Of a stretch of DNA of 64,000 nucleotides, positions 45,029 through 54,584 are shown piece by piece. The stretch covers positions 205,469-269,468 of the forward strand of contig NZ_FOZI01000001.1 in NCBI RefSeq assembly GCF_900114495.1, in the 5' to 3' direction. Below the pieces are notes generated by a model. It did not search any database and was not told where the DNA came from. It worked only from the letters and a program-made list of their open reading frames with translations. Source of the stretch: Dyella sp. OK004 (GTDB lineage Bacteria; Pseudomonadota; Gammaproteobacteria; Xanthomonadales; Rhodanobacteraceae). A program made the translations under genes and the position numbers. The first letter of the stretch is position 1. Each line of letters starts with the position of its first letter.

Positions 45029-48000
45029 CGCAGGGAGCATCGGGAACCGTCATGTTGAAGTGGGTCAAGCGCATCGCAATCGTTCTTGGCGTGTTGCTGC
45101 TGCTCGCGGTGGCTGTCTTGTGGTGGCTGCTCGGCAGCGCCAGCGGCCTGCGCTTCGCCCTTGCCCGCGCCGAACAGATCACCCACGGCGCGCTCAGCGT
45201 TCAACAGGCACAGGGACGCTTGATCGGCCCACTGCAACTCACTGGCGTGCGTTACGCGAATGGCGAGGGCCTCGACGCGAAAGTCGCCAGCGCGCGGCTC
45301 GATTTCCGCGTGTGGCCGCTCCTGCGCAAACGCCTGCATGTGCTCGACCTGCAGATAGATGGCGTCGACGTTGCCTTGCCCAAGTCGAAGGAAGAGCCCG
45401 CCACCCAGAGCAGCTTCTCGCTCAAGCCACCGCTGGATTTCATGATCAACCAGGCGCACGTCGGCACCGTGCGCATCGCCCAAGCTGGCCAGCCCTTGTT
45501 CGCTTCCGACAGCCTCGATCTCGCCGGCCAGTGGACCAGCAAGGGCATCGAGCTGCGCAAGCTGATGCTGCGCGCGCCCGACGGCCACGCCGACCTTACC
45601 GGCACGCTCGCCATCGAAGCGGGCGAACAAGGCGACGGCGCCGCCGGTTTCAGCTGGAAGGTCGCCGGTGTGGAATACGCCGGCAGCCTCGAAGCGCACG
45701 GTGACGGAAAGCACGTAAAGACCGAGCTCAAGCTCACCCAACCGATGGCCACGCAGCTCACGCTCACCGTGGCGCAAGGCGGCGACTATGCGTGGACTGC
45801 GAAACTCGATGCGCTGCGCTTCGATCCCAAGCCTTTGCTAGGTGACAGCTCGCTGCATGCGCTCGGCCTCGATCTGCAAGGCAGTGGCGATCGCCGCGGC
45901 GGCACGCTCAACGGACAAGTCGACCTCAACGACTATCAGCTCCAGCTCAAACCGTTGCGCGCGCATTTCAGCGACGACTTCAAAACCCTGAATCTCGAAC
46001 AGCTCACGCTCGGCTCGCCGCAGATCAAGGGCACCGTCGAAGCGAGCGGTATCGTGCAGCTCGGCGCGCAACCGGTCAGCGGCGATTTGCAGATCCAGTG
46101 GAAGGATCTCGCCCTGCCCGCCTCGCTGGTCGGCCAGGACCTCGCCAGCCGCGGCAGCCTGAAAGCGCGCGGAAGCGCTGAGGCCTTCCATGCCGAAGGC
46201 GATGTCGATGTCGGGCCGCCCGGCAAACTCGCCAAGCTCGCGTTGAACCTCGATGGCACGCAGAAGCTGATTACCCTGCACACGCTGGAACTCAAGCAAG
46301 CGCAGGGCAACGTGCAGGCCAAGGGCACACTGACCCTGCAACCCGCGCTGGCCTGGCAGCTCAACGCCACCGCCAACAAGCTCGACCCCGGCCAGCTCCT
46401 CGCTGGCTGGAACGGCGCGCTGGATTTCGACATCACCACCGCCGGCACCCTGCCCAAGGACCAGCCGGACGCCACCATCGAGATCCGCAAGCTCGCCGGC
46501 CGCCTACGCGATCGCCAGGTACGCGGCGAAGGCAAGCTGCATCTCACCCCGCAGCAGGTGATCGACGGCAAGCTCGATCTTGCGTCCGGCGGCAGCACCG
46601 TGAAGATCGCGGCGAAGCCGGGCAGCACCAACGACATCGACCTCACCCTCGCCATCGCCTCGCTCGGCGACTGGTTGCCGGATGCGCAAGGCCGCCTCAA
46701 TGGCGAGTTCCGCCTGCGCGGCAAGCAGCCCAAGCTTTCGCTCAACGGCAACCTGCAGGGCCAGGGCGTCGTCTACGCCGACCAGAAGATCGATAGCCTG
46801 CACCTCATCGCGGACGTGCCCGATCTCAGCAACCCCGGCGGCAAGCTCGATCTCGAAACCGGCCACGCCAACCTGGGCGGCCTCACCTTCCAGCGCATCG
46901 ATCTGCGCGGCGATGGCACCGCGGCGCGCCACAGCCTGAGCCTGCAGGCCAAGGGCACCGAGCTGTCTACTCAACTCGCGCTCAACGGCGCTTTGAAGGG
47001 TTCCGCCTGGAACGGCACGCTCTCCACGCTCGATCTGGAACCGCAAGGCCTGCCGCGCTGGCGGCTGCAGCAACCGGCGCAGCTCGGCTACAACGACGGC
47101 GCGATGAATCTTTCCGAGCTGTGCCTGAGCGCTGGCGAGCCGCAACTATGCCTGGCCGCCAAGCAGGACAAGGCCGGCAATCTCGACGCCAACTATCGCC
47201 TGCGCGACCTGCCGCTGGCGCTGCTGATGACGCTCGCCAGTTCCTCCGGCCTGCCGATGCGCGCCGATGGCACGCTCGGCGGCAGCGGCCAGATCCGCCG
47301 CAACGCCGCCGGTGCACTCAGCGGCACCGCGTCGATCACCTCCCCCCGCGGCACCGTGACCTATGTCGAGCACCCCGACCGCCCCCTGCTCGCCTACAAC
47401 GATCTGGCCCTGCAAGCCGAACTGAGCCCCAGCAGCCAGCGCGCGACCCTGCGCGCCAACCTCAACGACAACGGCCGTCTGGACGGCCAGATCGGTATCA
47501 CTGGCGCACAGCAGGCGCTGGACGGCCAGCTGGAACTGCGCCTCAACAACCTCGCCTTCATCGAGTTGTTCACCAACGAAATCGCCAACGTGAAAGGCGG
47601 CATCGATGGCCAATTCCGTTTCGGCGGCACGCTCAAGCAACCGTCGGTCGCCGGCCAGGCCAACGTCAACGGCTTCGCAGCGGAAGTGCCCGTCGCCGGC
47701 CTCAAGCTGAGCCAGGGCAAGCTGGTGGTCAGCACCACCAACGCACAACAGTTCCTGATCAGTGGCAGTGTGCAGTCCGGCAAGGGCACGCTGCAGATCG
47801 GCGGCTACGCCGGCATCGGCCAAGACGCGCGCAGCGAGCTCACCTTCAAAGGCAGCCAGTTCACCGCCGCGGATATTCCCGCCGCCAAGGTCATCATCTC
47901 CCCCGACCTGCAACTCACCCAGGACGACAAAGGCATCAACGTCGGCGGTAGCGTGACGCTGGACAGAGCCGATGTGGATGTCTCCAAACTCCCCGGCGGC

Positions 48001-48801
48001 GGCGCCACCAAAGCGTCGTCAGATGTCGTCATCGTCGATCAGGCACAGGCGCAGGAACAGGCCAAGAGCCTGCCCATCACCGCACAAGTGAAAGTGGATC
48101 TCGGCCGCAAGACACATCTGGTCGGCCTTGGCCTCGACGGCCGCCTGAGCGGCATCCTCACCGTCACCGAACGCCCCGGCCGCACCACCACCGGCCAGGG
48201 CCAGATCACCGTCGACGGCATCTACAAGGCTTACGGCCAGAGCCTGCAGATCGAGCAAGGCCGCCTACTGTTCGCCAGCACGCCCATCGACAACCCCGGC
48301 CTCGACATCCGCGCCGCGCGCAAACTCAACCCCAACGCCACCATCGACGAAGGCCAGAAAGTCGGCCTCTACGTCTCCGGCACCGCGCAGCGCCCCGTGC
48401 TCACCGTCTACTCCAACCCGGTAATGGAGCAATCCGACGCACTCTCCTACCTGATCACCGGCAAACCGCTGTCGCAAGCGAAAGGCGGCGAAGGCAGCGC
48501 CGTCAGTGCCGCCGCACAGGCATTGGGCTCCGCCGCCGGCGACTTCCTCGCCAAGAGCATCGGCTCCAAGATCGGCCTCGACGACGTCGGCGTCTCCAGC
48601 AACGAAGCCCTCGGCGGCACCTCCGCCTTCACCGTCGGCAAATTCCTCTCACCGCGCCTCTACCTCAGCTACGGCGTCGGCCTGTTCGAGCCCGGCCAAG
48701 TCATCACCCTGCGCTACCGCCTCAGCAACCGCTGGCACTTCGAAGCCCAAAACGCCACCGACTTCAGCCGCGCGAGTCTCAACTACCGCATCGAGAAATA
48801 A
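45025..48801 (+). CDS. tamB: Translocation and assembly module inner-membrane protein TamB
   Basis: TamB is a 1258-residue AsmA-like bridge across the periplasm, paired with TamA. An N-terminal membrane helix (IAIVLGVLLLLAVAVLWWLL) is followed by a long series of beta strands forming a hydrophobic groove. The C-terminal DUF490 domain contains SDALSYLITGKPLSQAKGGE and ends FSRASLNYRIEK. The ATG at 45025 overlaps the tamA stop (ATGA), indicating coupling; a second in-frame ATG at 45052 is possible. Length and domains are normal. Confidence 0.95.
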   Translation: MTQGASGTVMLKWVKRIAIVLGVLLLLAVAVLWWLLGSASGLRFALARAEQITHGALSVQQAQGRLIGPLQLTGVRYANGEGLDAKVASARLDFRVWPLLRKRLHVLDLQIDGVDVALPKSKEEPATQSSFSLKPPLDFMINQAHVGTVRIAQAGQPLFASDSLDLAGQWTSKGIELRKLMLRAPDGHADLTGTLAIEAGEQGDGAAGFSWKVAGVEYAGSLEAHGDGKHVKTELKLTQPMATQLTLTVAQGGDYAWTAKLDALRFDPKPLLGDSSLHALGLDLQGSGDRRGGTLNGQVDLNDYQLQLKPLRAHFSDDFKTLNLEQLTLGSPQIKGTVEASGIVQLGAQPVSGDLQIQWKDLALPASLVGQDLASRGSLKARGSAEAFHAEGDVDVGPPGKLAKLALNLDGTQKLITLHTLELKQAQGNVQAKGTLTLQPALAWQLNATANKLDPGQLLAGWNGALDFDITTAGTLPKDQPDATIEIRKLAGRLRDRQVRGEGKLHLTPQQVIDGKLDLASGGSTVKIAAKPGSTNDIDLTLAIASLGDWLPDAQGRLNGEFRLRGKQPKLSLNGNLQGQGVVYADQKIDSLHLIADVPDLSNPGGKLDLETGHANLGGLTFQRIDLRGDGTAARHSLSLQAKGTELSTQLALNGALKGSAWNGTLSTLDLEPQGLPRWRLQQPAQLGYNDGAMNLSELCLSAGEPQLCLAAKQDKAGNLDANYRLRDLPLALLMTLASSSGLPMRADGTLGGSGQIRRNAAGALSGTASITSPRGTVTYVEHPDRPLLAYNDLALQAELSPSSQRATLRANLNDNGRLDGQIGITGAQQALDGQLELRLNNLAFIELFTNEIANVKGGIDGQFRFGGTLKQPSVAGQANVNGFAAEVPVAGLKLSQGKLVVSTTNAQQFLISGSVQSGKGTLQIGGYAGIGQDARSELTFKGSQFTAADIPAAKVIISPDLQLTQDDKGINVGGSVTLDRADVDVSKLPGGGATKASSDVVIVDQAQAQEQAKSLPITAQVKVDLGRKTHLVGLGLDGRLSGILTVTERPGRTTTGQGQITVDGIYKAYGQSLQIEQGRLLFASTPIDNPGLDIRAARKLNPNATIDEGQKVGLYVSGTAQRPVLTVYSNPVMEQSDALSYLITGKPLSQAKGGEGSAVSAAAQALGSAAGDFLAKSIGSKIGLDDVGVSSNEALGGTSAFTVGKFLSPRLYLSYGVGLFEPGQVITLRYRLSNRWHFEAQNATDFSRASLNYRIEK

Positions 48802-49277
48802 GCGGTATTGCTCTCGGCGCCGCGTGCAACGAGATACAGCGCGCTTCGAACTCACTCAGCGCGGAGCGCTGAAGTAGCAACGCTATCCCGAGCACCCACC
48901 CTCACCCCAACCCTCTCCCCGGAGGGGAGAGGGGGCTGGTTGCGTGTCGCTGAGAGATAGACGAACGGGCCGGAAGAAAATTATCCCGACGCCCGACACT
49001 GGAAGATGCATAGCTACAGAGCCCACCGCCTGCTCTTCAGGCCATTTCTCTTTGGTTACTTTCTCTTTGGGCCAGCAAAGAGAAAGTGACCCGGACCGCG
49101 GCAGCGGTTCGGAAGCCCGCGGCAAGCGAGCCAGGGCACGCAGACGCGGCAACCGAGCGACAACGCCACTGGATCCCTGCCTACGCAGGGATGACGAGTA
49201 GGTAGGGGTATCGCAAGAACCTAACCCGCTCCCGGAGGGAGAGGGAGCAAAACACCCACCTCACCGATGTCATGTCA
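48802..49277. other. Gene-free repeat-rich gap, tamB to MFS gene
   Basis: No gene is supported in these 476 bp. It holds a CTCTCCCC palindrome (48911–48920 with 48924–48933), one copy of a dispersed repeat (48971–49205), and a shorter CTCCCGGAGGGAG palindrome near 49230. Both flanking genes converge here, so some of these hairpins may end transcription. Short frames across the repeat (reading FSLVTFSLGQQRES) are repeat translations, not genes. Confidence 0.8.
48971..49205 (+). repeat. Dispersed repeat R, copy 1
   Basis: About 235 bp closely matching 59726–59957. Shared landmarks are CCCGACGCC, CACTGGAA, CCGCCTGCTC, a hairpin ACTTTCTCTTTG/CAAAGAGAAAGT, GGACCGCGGCAGCGGTTCG and a terminal palindrome. 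In this copy the terminal palindrome is ATCCCTGC/GCAGGGAT, while in the other copy it is ATTCCGGC/GCCGGAAT, with both changes compensated. Similar sequences are widespread between genes of Xanthomonadales. Confidence 0.85.
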
Positions 49278-50750
49278 TCAAGAAGTGGACGCCGCCGCTT
49301 CTACATCCGCTTCCGGACTACGCGTCCGCAACAACACCGCCCCAAGCACCGCCCCCAGCGCCGCAAAGCAAGCCCCCACCAAAAACGCCGCCCGATAACC
49401 AGCAAGCAATGCAGCGTTCAACTCATGCCCAGCCAACACCATCCCCTCCGTACGCAACGCCGCCAGACTCGCAAGAATCGCCAGCCCCAGCGCGCCACCC
49501 ATCATGAAAGCCGTATTGACCAACCCCGAAGCAAGCCCCGACTCCGACGGCCCCACATCGCTCATCGCCGCCAGCAACACCGGGTTGAGCGCCGCGCCCG
49601 CACCGAGTCCAAGCAAGATCATGCCGGGCATGATGTCGATCACGAAATGGCCATCCAGCGGCGCGCGCGCAAACAACAACAGGCCCAGTGCCGCTAGCAG
49701 CAACCCCACCGCCATCGGACGGCGGATGCCGAAACGCATCACCATCTTGGCCGAGATACCCAGCGAGAACACCGCCATGATCAGGTTGGCCGGCAAAAAG
49801 GCCAGCCCCACTTCCAGCGGCCCATAGCCCAGCACCAATTGCATATACAGCGCGGAAAGAAAGAACCACGCGAACATCGCCGCCGCCCACAACACACCGA
49901 CAACGTTCGACACCGCCACATTGCGCAGCCGGAACATGCGCAGCGGCATCAGCGGCTTGTGCACACGTGACTCGATCAACAGGAACGACCCCAGCAACAC
50001 CACAGCCACGACGAGTTCGCCCAACGTGCGTGTCGAGGTCCAGCCGTACTCATTGCCGTTGACGATCGCATACACCGCCAGCATCAGCGCCGCCGTCACC
50101 GTGATCGCGCCAGCCACATCCAGATGCCTCGTCGCCGTGGATTCCGACGACGCCGGCAACAGGCGCGGCGCGAAGATGATCACCGCAATACCAATCGGCA
50201 GATTGACCAGAAACACCCAATGCCAGGTCAGGCTGCTGGTGAGCACGCCACCCAGCATCGCGCCGAGACTGCCGCCGCCGGCACAGACAAAGCCGTAGAT
50301 ACCCATCGCCTTGGCGCGATCCGCCGCCTCGGTGAACAAATCCATGATCAGCGACAGCGCCACCGCCGTGGTCACCGCACCGCCCAGCCCCTGCACCGCA
50401 CGCGCGGCAATCAGAAAACCCTGTGTCTGCGACAAACCGCACGCCAGCGACGCTAGCGTAAACAGCGCAATGCCGAGCAAAAAGAAACGGCGATGCCCAT
50501 ACAGATCGCCCAGCCGCCCACCCAGCAACAGGAAGCCGCCATAGGTCAGCATGTAAGCGTTCACCACCCACGCCAGCGCCGTGTCGGAGAACTTCAGATC
50601 GGTTTTGATCGAAGGCAGCGCGACGTTCACGATGGTCGTGTCCAGCACGATCATCAGTACGCCCATGCATAACACCAGCAACGCTACCCAGCGGCGGTCG
50701 CGGTGGGGTTCGCTGGCGGTCGCGGGAATTTGAATGGAATCGCTCGTCAT
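49278..50750 (-). CDS. MFS transporter, DHA2 family (drug:H+ antiporter, 14 TM)
   Basis: A 490-residue transporter. The ATG at 50750 gives MTSDSIQIPATASEPHRDRR; the longer open frame upstream is REP-containing DNA. About 14 hydrophobic segments are visible, with motif C-like VLDTTIVNVALPSIKTDL in helix 1, LLGGRLGDLYGHRRFFLLG (motif A) and VFLVNLPIGIAVIIFAPRLL. It resembles EmrB/QacA-type exporters of toxic organic compounds. No membrane-fusion partner or adjacent regulator is present, so it probably acts alone. Confidence 0.9.
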   Translation of the reverse strand: MTSDSIQIPATASEPHRDRRWVALLVLCMGVLMIVLDTTIVNVALPSIKTDLKFSDTALAWVVNAYMLTYGGFLLLGGRLGDLYGHRRFFLLGIALFTLASLACGLSQTQGFLIAARAVQGLGGAVTTAVALSLIMDLFTEAADRAKAMGIYGFVCAGGGSLGAMLGGVLTSSLTWHWVFLVNLPIGIAVIIFAPRLLPASSESTATRHLDVAGAITVTAALMLAVYAIVNGNEYGWTSTRTLGELVVAVVLLGSFLLIESRVHKPLMPLRMFRLRNVAVSNVVGVLWAAAMFAWFFLSALYMQLVLGYGPLEVGLAFLPANLIMAVFSLGISAKMVMRFGIRRPMAVGLLLAALGLLLFARAPLDGHFVIDIMPGMILLGLGAGAALNPVLLAAMSDVGPSESGLASGLVNTAFMMGGALGLAILASLAALRTEGMVLAGHELNAALLAGYRAAFLVGACFAALGAVLGAVLLRTRSPEADVEAAASTS

Positions 50751-50782
50751 GGATCGCTCTCTAGTGATGTAAGTCCCTCTTT

Positions 50783-50894
50783 TGTAGGAGCCCACCCTGT
50801 GGGCGAACGCCCTGCAAAGCAGGGCTGATTTCGTCCAAAACGTTACGGAGCGCAGCCCTTTCGGGCCGTCTTGCCCACAGGGTGGGCTCCTACA
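50783..50894. repeat. REP doublet (GTAG-type) upstream of MFS and GH92 genes
   Basis: Inverted REPs at 50783–50804 and 50873–50894, each arm beginning TGTAGGAGCCCACCCTGTGG. The palindrome core is GCCCACCCTGTGGGC, against GCGCACCCTGTGCGC at 35276. The GTAG foot is kept while the stem differs with compensating changes. A GCCCTGC/GCAGGGC mini-hairpin and 50 bp of unassigned DNA separate the arms. The rest of the 317-bp gap (50751–51067) holds the GH92 gene's upstream region, where I see no further feature. Confidence 0.88.
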
Positions 50895-51067
50895 TCGGTG
50901 CGTCGAATCGGCCGGACCGGAATCGACATTACTCGTGAAGATAGCCCTGTTGACCATGCCAGCCATGCTGCGTTGCGGGTTGACACTGCAAATTTAGAAC
51001 GATTTAAATCGGACCCTTACGCACCCGCCGCCGGCCGGCGGGCGCGCTCATTCAAGGGGAGTGGCGA

Positions 51068-54000
51068 ATGCATTACCGGCTTCGATCCATCGCGGCGCAA
51101 GGCAAGCGCCATCTGCTCTGGGCCTTGCTGCTTGCCCTGCCAGGCGCCCATGCCGCACAGGACAGCGCGTTCTTCCGCTCCTTCGAACCCGGCGAACCGG
51201 CGCCGCTGGCTTCAAGCCACGGCTCGCTGACCCTGCAAGTGGCCGGCGGCCCGGGCGAAGCCGCCGCGCTCACCGCCAAACCCGGCGTTGGCTTCACTGG
51301 CCTGCATGCGCTGCACTACCGCGGCAACGCCGGCAAGCCGCAGGAGGCCGGGGTGTTCGACGTAACCATCCCGGTGACCGAACACACCCAGCTCTCCTAC
51401 GTGCTGTTCCCCAGCTCCAACGCCAGCGATCTACGCAATCCATCCACCTACGCCGCTATCGATCTGCTCTTCGACGATGGCAGCCGCCTCTCCACACGCC
51501 AGGCAGCCGACCAGCATCACATCGCCGCCAGCGCACGCGCCCTGGGCGAAAGCCGCACGCTGTATCCCGATCAATGGAACTACCTCGCCATCGATCTCGG
51601 CCGTGTCGCGGCAGGCCGCACCATCAAGCGCATCCTGCTGGTACAGGATGGCCCGGCGGCCTCGGTGGAAGGCTATCTGGACGATCTGCGTATCGGTGAC
51701 GTCGCGACCGAGCCGGAACACGCACGCCCCAGCGACTACGTCGACACCCGCCGCGGCACCAACTCCAACGCCAGGTTCTCGCGTGGCAACAACATCCCCG
51801 CCACTGCCCTGCCACACGGCTTCAACTTCTGGACACCAGTGACGGATGCGGGCTCCGACTGGATGTACCAGTACCAGCAACGCAACGGTGCCGATAACCG
51901 GCCGCGCATCGAAGCCTTCACGCTCTCGCACGAACCCAGTCCATGGATGGGCGACCGCCAGACCTTCCAGCTGATGCCAGCCAGCATCGCCAGCGGCGCG
52001 CCTAGCGCCAACCGGGCAAAGCGCGCGCTGAGCTTCACCCACGCCAACGAAACCGCCCGCGCGGACTACTACAAGCTGCGCTTCGACAACGGCATCGTCA
52101 GTGAGATAGCGCCGACCGATCACGCCGCGATGTTCCGCTTCACCTTTCCCAATGCGCGCTCGCAGCTGGTGTTCGACAACCGCAACGACCAGGGCGGCAT
52201 CACGCTCGATCCTGCGGGACGCAGTTTCAGCGGCTACTCCGACGTCAAGAGCCGCCTTTCCACCGGCGCCACGCGCCTGTTCTTCTACGCCATGCTGGAT
52301 CAACCGGTCAGCGAGAGCGGACGCCTGAGCGGCGAAGGCCGCGACCATGTCGCCGCCTGGCTTGGTTTCGACACCTCGAAGAACAAGACCGTCACGCTGC
52401 GCATTGCCACCTCGCTGATCAGCGTGGAGCAGGCGCAACGCAACCTGGCAATGGAAATCGCCCCCAGCGACAGCTTCGATGACGTGCACGAACGTGCGCA
52501 AAAACGCTGGGACGAACAGCTCGGTATCGTCAGCGTGCAGGGTGCCAACCGCAGCGAACTGACCACGCTTTATTCCAACCTCTATCGCCTGTTCCTGTAC
52601 CCGAACTCGGCATACGAGAACACCGGCACTAAAGAACAGCCCACCTACCGCTACGCCAGTCCCTTCTCCGCTCCTACCGGCACCGACACGGCCACCCATA
52701 CCGGCGCGCGCGTCGTAGATGGCAAGGTCTACGTCAACAACGGCTTCTGGGATACCTACCGCACCGCGTGGCCGGCCTACAGCCTGCTGGTGCCGAAGCA
52801 GGCCGGTGAGATGATCGACGGCTTTGTGCAGGAATACCGCGACGGCGGCTGGATCGCGCGCTGGTCATCGCCGGGCTACGCCGATCTGATGGTCGGCACC
52901 AGCGCCGATGTCGCTTTCGCCGATGCCTGGCTCAAAGGCGTGCATAACTTCGACGTGAAGAGCTTCTATCAGGCCGCATTGAAGGATGCCTCGGTGGCAA
53001 GCCCGATCGCTGGCGCGGGACGCAAAGGCCTGCAGCGCTCCGTGTTCAATGGCTATGTGGATACTGCCGTGACTGAAGGCCTGTCCTGGTCGATGGACGG
53101 CTATATCAACGACTTCGCCATCGGCAACCTCGCCGCCGCATTGGCCAAACAAGGCGACGCCAGCGATCCGTATCGTGCGCACTACGCCGATGACGCGGCC
53201 TACTACCACGGCCGCGCGCAGGGCTACACCAACCTGTTCGACCGCGACGTCGGTTTCTTCGTCGGCCGCGACGCGCAAGGACACTGGCGCTATACCAAGG
53301 AAAACTTCGATCCGCTGCGCTGGGGCGACGACTACACCGAGACCAACGCGTGGAATATGGCCTTCCACGCACCGCACGACGGCGCCGGCCTCGCCGCGCT
53401 GTACGGCGGCCGCGACGCATTGGCCGCCAAGCTCGACCAGTTCTTCGCCACACCCGGCGAATTCCATGTCGGCGGCTACGGTGAACCCATCCACGAAATG
53501 CTCGAAGCCCGCGACGTGCGCATGGGCCAATACGGCCACAGCAACCAGCCTTCGCACCACATCATCTACATGTACGCCTACGCCGGCCAGCCCTGGAAAA
53601 CCCAGGACAAAGTACGCGACGCGCTCTCGCGCCTGTACATCGGTAGCGAGATCGGCCAGGGCTACCCAGGTGATGAGGACAACGGCGAGATGTCCGCCTG
53701 GTACCTGTTCAGCGCGGCCGGCTTCTACCCGCTGCGCATGGGCACGCCGGAATACGTCATCGGCGCACCCTACTACCCGCACATGGATATCCGCCTCGAC
53801 AGCGGCAAACACATCGTGGTCAACGCGCCGAATGTCAGCGACCGCAACCGCTACGTGCAGAGCCTTCGCGTCAACGGCAAACCGTGGAACCGGCTGACCC
53901 TGCCGCACGCGCTGCTGGCGCAAGGTGCCACGCTGGACTTCGACATGGGGCCGCAACCCTCCACCTGGGCCAGCGATGCCGCCGCCCTGCCCGACTCACT

Positions 54001-54430
54001 CACCAGACACGGCCCCCCCCAGCCACCGCGCGACCTCACCGATGGCGGACAAGGCGAACTGCGCAGCGAACCCGCCATCGACCATCTCGCCGCATTGTTC
54101 GACAACGACGCCAGTACAGAAGCTAGTCTTCCCGACGCCGGCGCCACCGTGACCTGGCATGCACCGGGCGCACAGCATGTCGCCATGTACACCCTCACCT
54201 CCGCCGCCAGCCAGCCCGCGCCAGAAAACTGGTCACTCGAAGCCTCAAGCGACGGCAAGCGCTGGGTAACGCTCGATACGCGCCACGGCGAGCGCTTCCC
54301 GTGGCCACGCCAGACGCGCGTGTTCGGCGTGGCGAAGCCAGGCGATTACAGCTACTACCGCCTGCGCTTCGGCAAGGCAGCGAAGCCCGGTGCGGCGCTG
54401 GCGGAGATTGAGCTTATCGGCGGGCGTTGA
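51068..54430 (+). CDS. GH92 family glycoside hydrolase (putative alpha-1,2-mannosidase), exported
   Basis: A 1120-residue secreted enzyme with a signal peptide (GKRHLLWALLLALPGAHA). A beta-sandwich N-domain (residues about 220–460, with DYVDTRRGTNSNARFSRGNN) precedes an alpha/alpha barrel containing NGFWDTYRTAWPAYSLLVPK, FHVGGYGEPIHEMLEARD and GYPGDEDNGEMSAWYLFSAA, all GH92 hallmarks (Ca2+-dependent exo-mannosidases). The last 160 residues look like an F5/8-type carbohydrate-binding module. The ATG at 51068 follows AAGGGGAGTGGCGA. It stands alone, with no SusCD-like or other polysaccharide-utilisation genes nearby. Confidence 0.92.
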   Translation: MHYRLRSIAAQGKRHLLWALLLALPGAHAAQDSAFFRSFEPGEPAPLASSHGSLTLQVAGGPGEAAALTAKPGVGFTGLHALHYRGNAGKPQEAGVFDVTIPVTEHTQLSYVLFPSSNASDLRNPSTYAAIDLLFDDGSRLSTRQAADQHHIAASARALGESRTLYPDQWNYLAIDLGRVAAGRTIKRILLVQDGPAASVEGYLDDLRIGDVATEPEHARPSDYVDTRRGTNSNARFSRGNNIPATALPHGFNFWTPVTDAGSDWMYQYQQRNGADNRPRIEAFTLSHEPSPWMGDRQTFQLMPASIASGAPSANRAKRALSFTHANETARADYYKLRFDNGIVSEIAPTDHAAMFRFTFPNARSQLVFDNRNDQGGITLDPAGRSFSGYSDVKSRLSTGATRLFFYAMLDQPVSESGRLSGEGRDHVAAWLGFDTSKNKTVTLRIATSLISVEQAQRNLAMEIAPSDSFDDVHERAQKRWDEQLGIVSVQGANRSELTTLYSNLYRLFLYPNSAYENTGTKEQPTYRYASPFSAPTGTDTATHTGARVVDGKVYVNNGFWDTYRTAWPAYSLLVPKQAGEMIDGFVQEYRDGGWIARWSSPGYADLMVGTSADVAFADAWLKGVHNFDVKSFYQAALKDASVASPIAGAGRKGLQRSVFNGYVDTAVTEGLSWSMDGYINDFAIGNLAAALAKQGDASDPYRAHYADDAAYYHGRAQGYTNLFDRDVGFFVGRDAQGHWRYTKENFDPLRWGDDYTETNAWNMAFHAPHDGAGLAALYGGRDALAAKLDQFFATPGEFHVGGYGEPIHEMLEARDVRMGQYGHSNQPSHHIIYMYAYAGQPWKTQDKVRDALSRLYIGSEIGQGYPGDEDNGEMSAWYLFSAAGFYPLRMGTPEYVIGAPYYPHMDIRLDSGKHIVVNAPNVSDRNRYVQSLRVNGKPWNRLTLPHALLAQGATLDFDMGPQPSTWASDAAALPDSLTRHGPPQPPRDLTDGGQGELRSEPAIDHLAALFDNDASTEASLPDAGATVTWHAPGAQHVAMYTLTSAASQPAPENWSLEASSDGKRWVTLDTRHGERFPWPRQTRVFGVAKPGDYSYYRLRFGKAAKPGAALAEIELIGGR

Positions 54431-54449
54431 GTCGCCAGATGCAATCACC

Positions 54450-54474
54450 GGACCGGCACGGCTTGTGCCGGTCC
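54450..54474 (+). other. Hairpin after the GH92 gene
   Basis: A perfect 10-bp stem GGACCGGCAC/GTGCCGGTCC with loop GGCTT, 20 bp after the stop. No T-run follows, so it is a probable transcript-end hairpin of uncertain efficiency. Confidence 0.5.
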
Positions 54475-54498
54475 GCTTACGCGTAACGCTCAAGGGAA

Positions 54499-54572
54499 CC
54501 TCGAATAACCTCTCAACGCCCGTCATTCCGGCGAAAGCCGGGATGACGAACTTGAAAGTCGATTATTCGAGG
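54499..54572. repeat. Nested palindrome with ATTCCGG core
   Basis: The outer 10-bp repeat CCTCGAATAA (54499–54508) pairs with TTATTCGAGG (54563–54572). Inside lies the dispersed palindrome CGTCATTCCGGC-gaaa-GCCGGGATGACG (54521–54548, one T–G mismatch). It sits between two convergent genes. Confidence 0.75.
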
Positions 54573-54584
54573 CTCCCACAAAGA

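Noticed and set aside
48944-49201. Short ORFs inside dispersed repeat R, reading FSLVTFSLGQQRES
   Set aside because: The same frame appears in the second repeat copy with frame changes at its edges and no start signal; it is translated repeat DNA.
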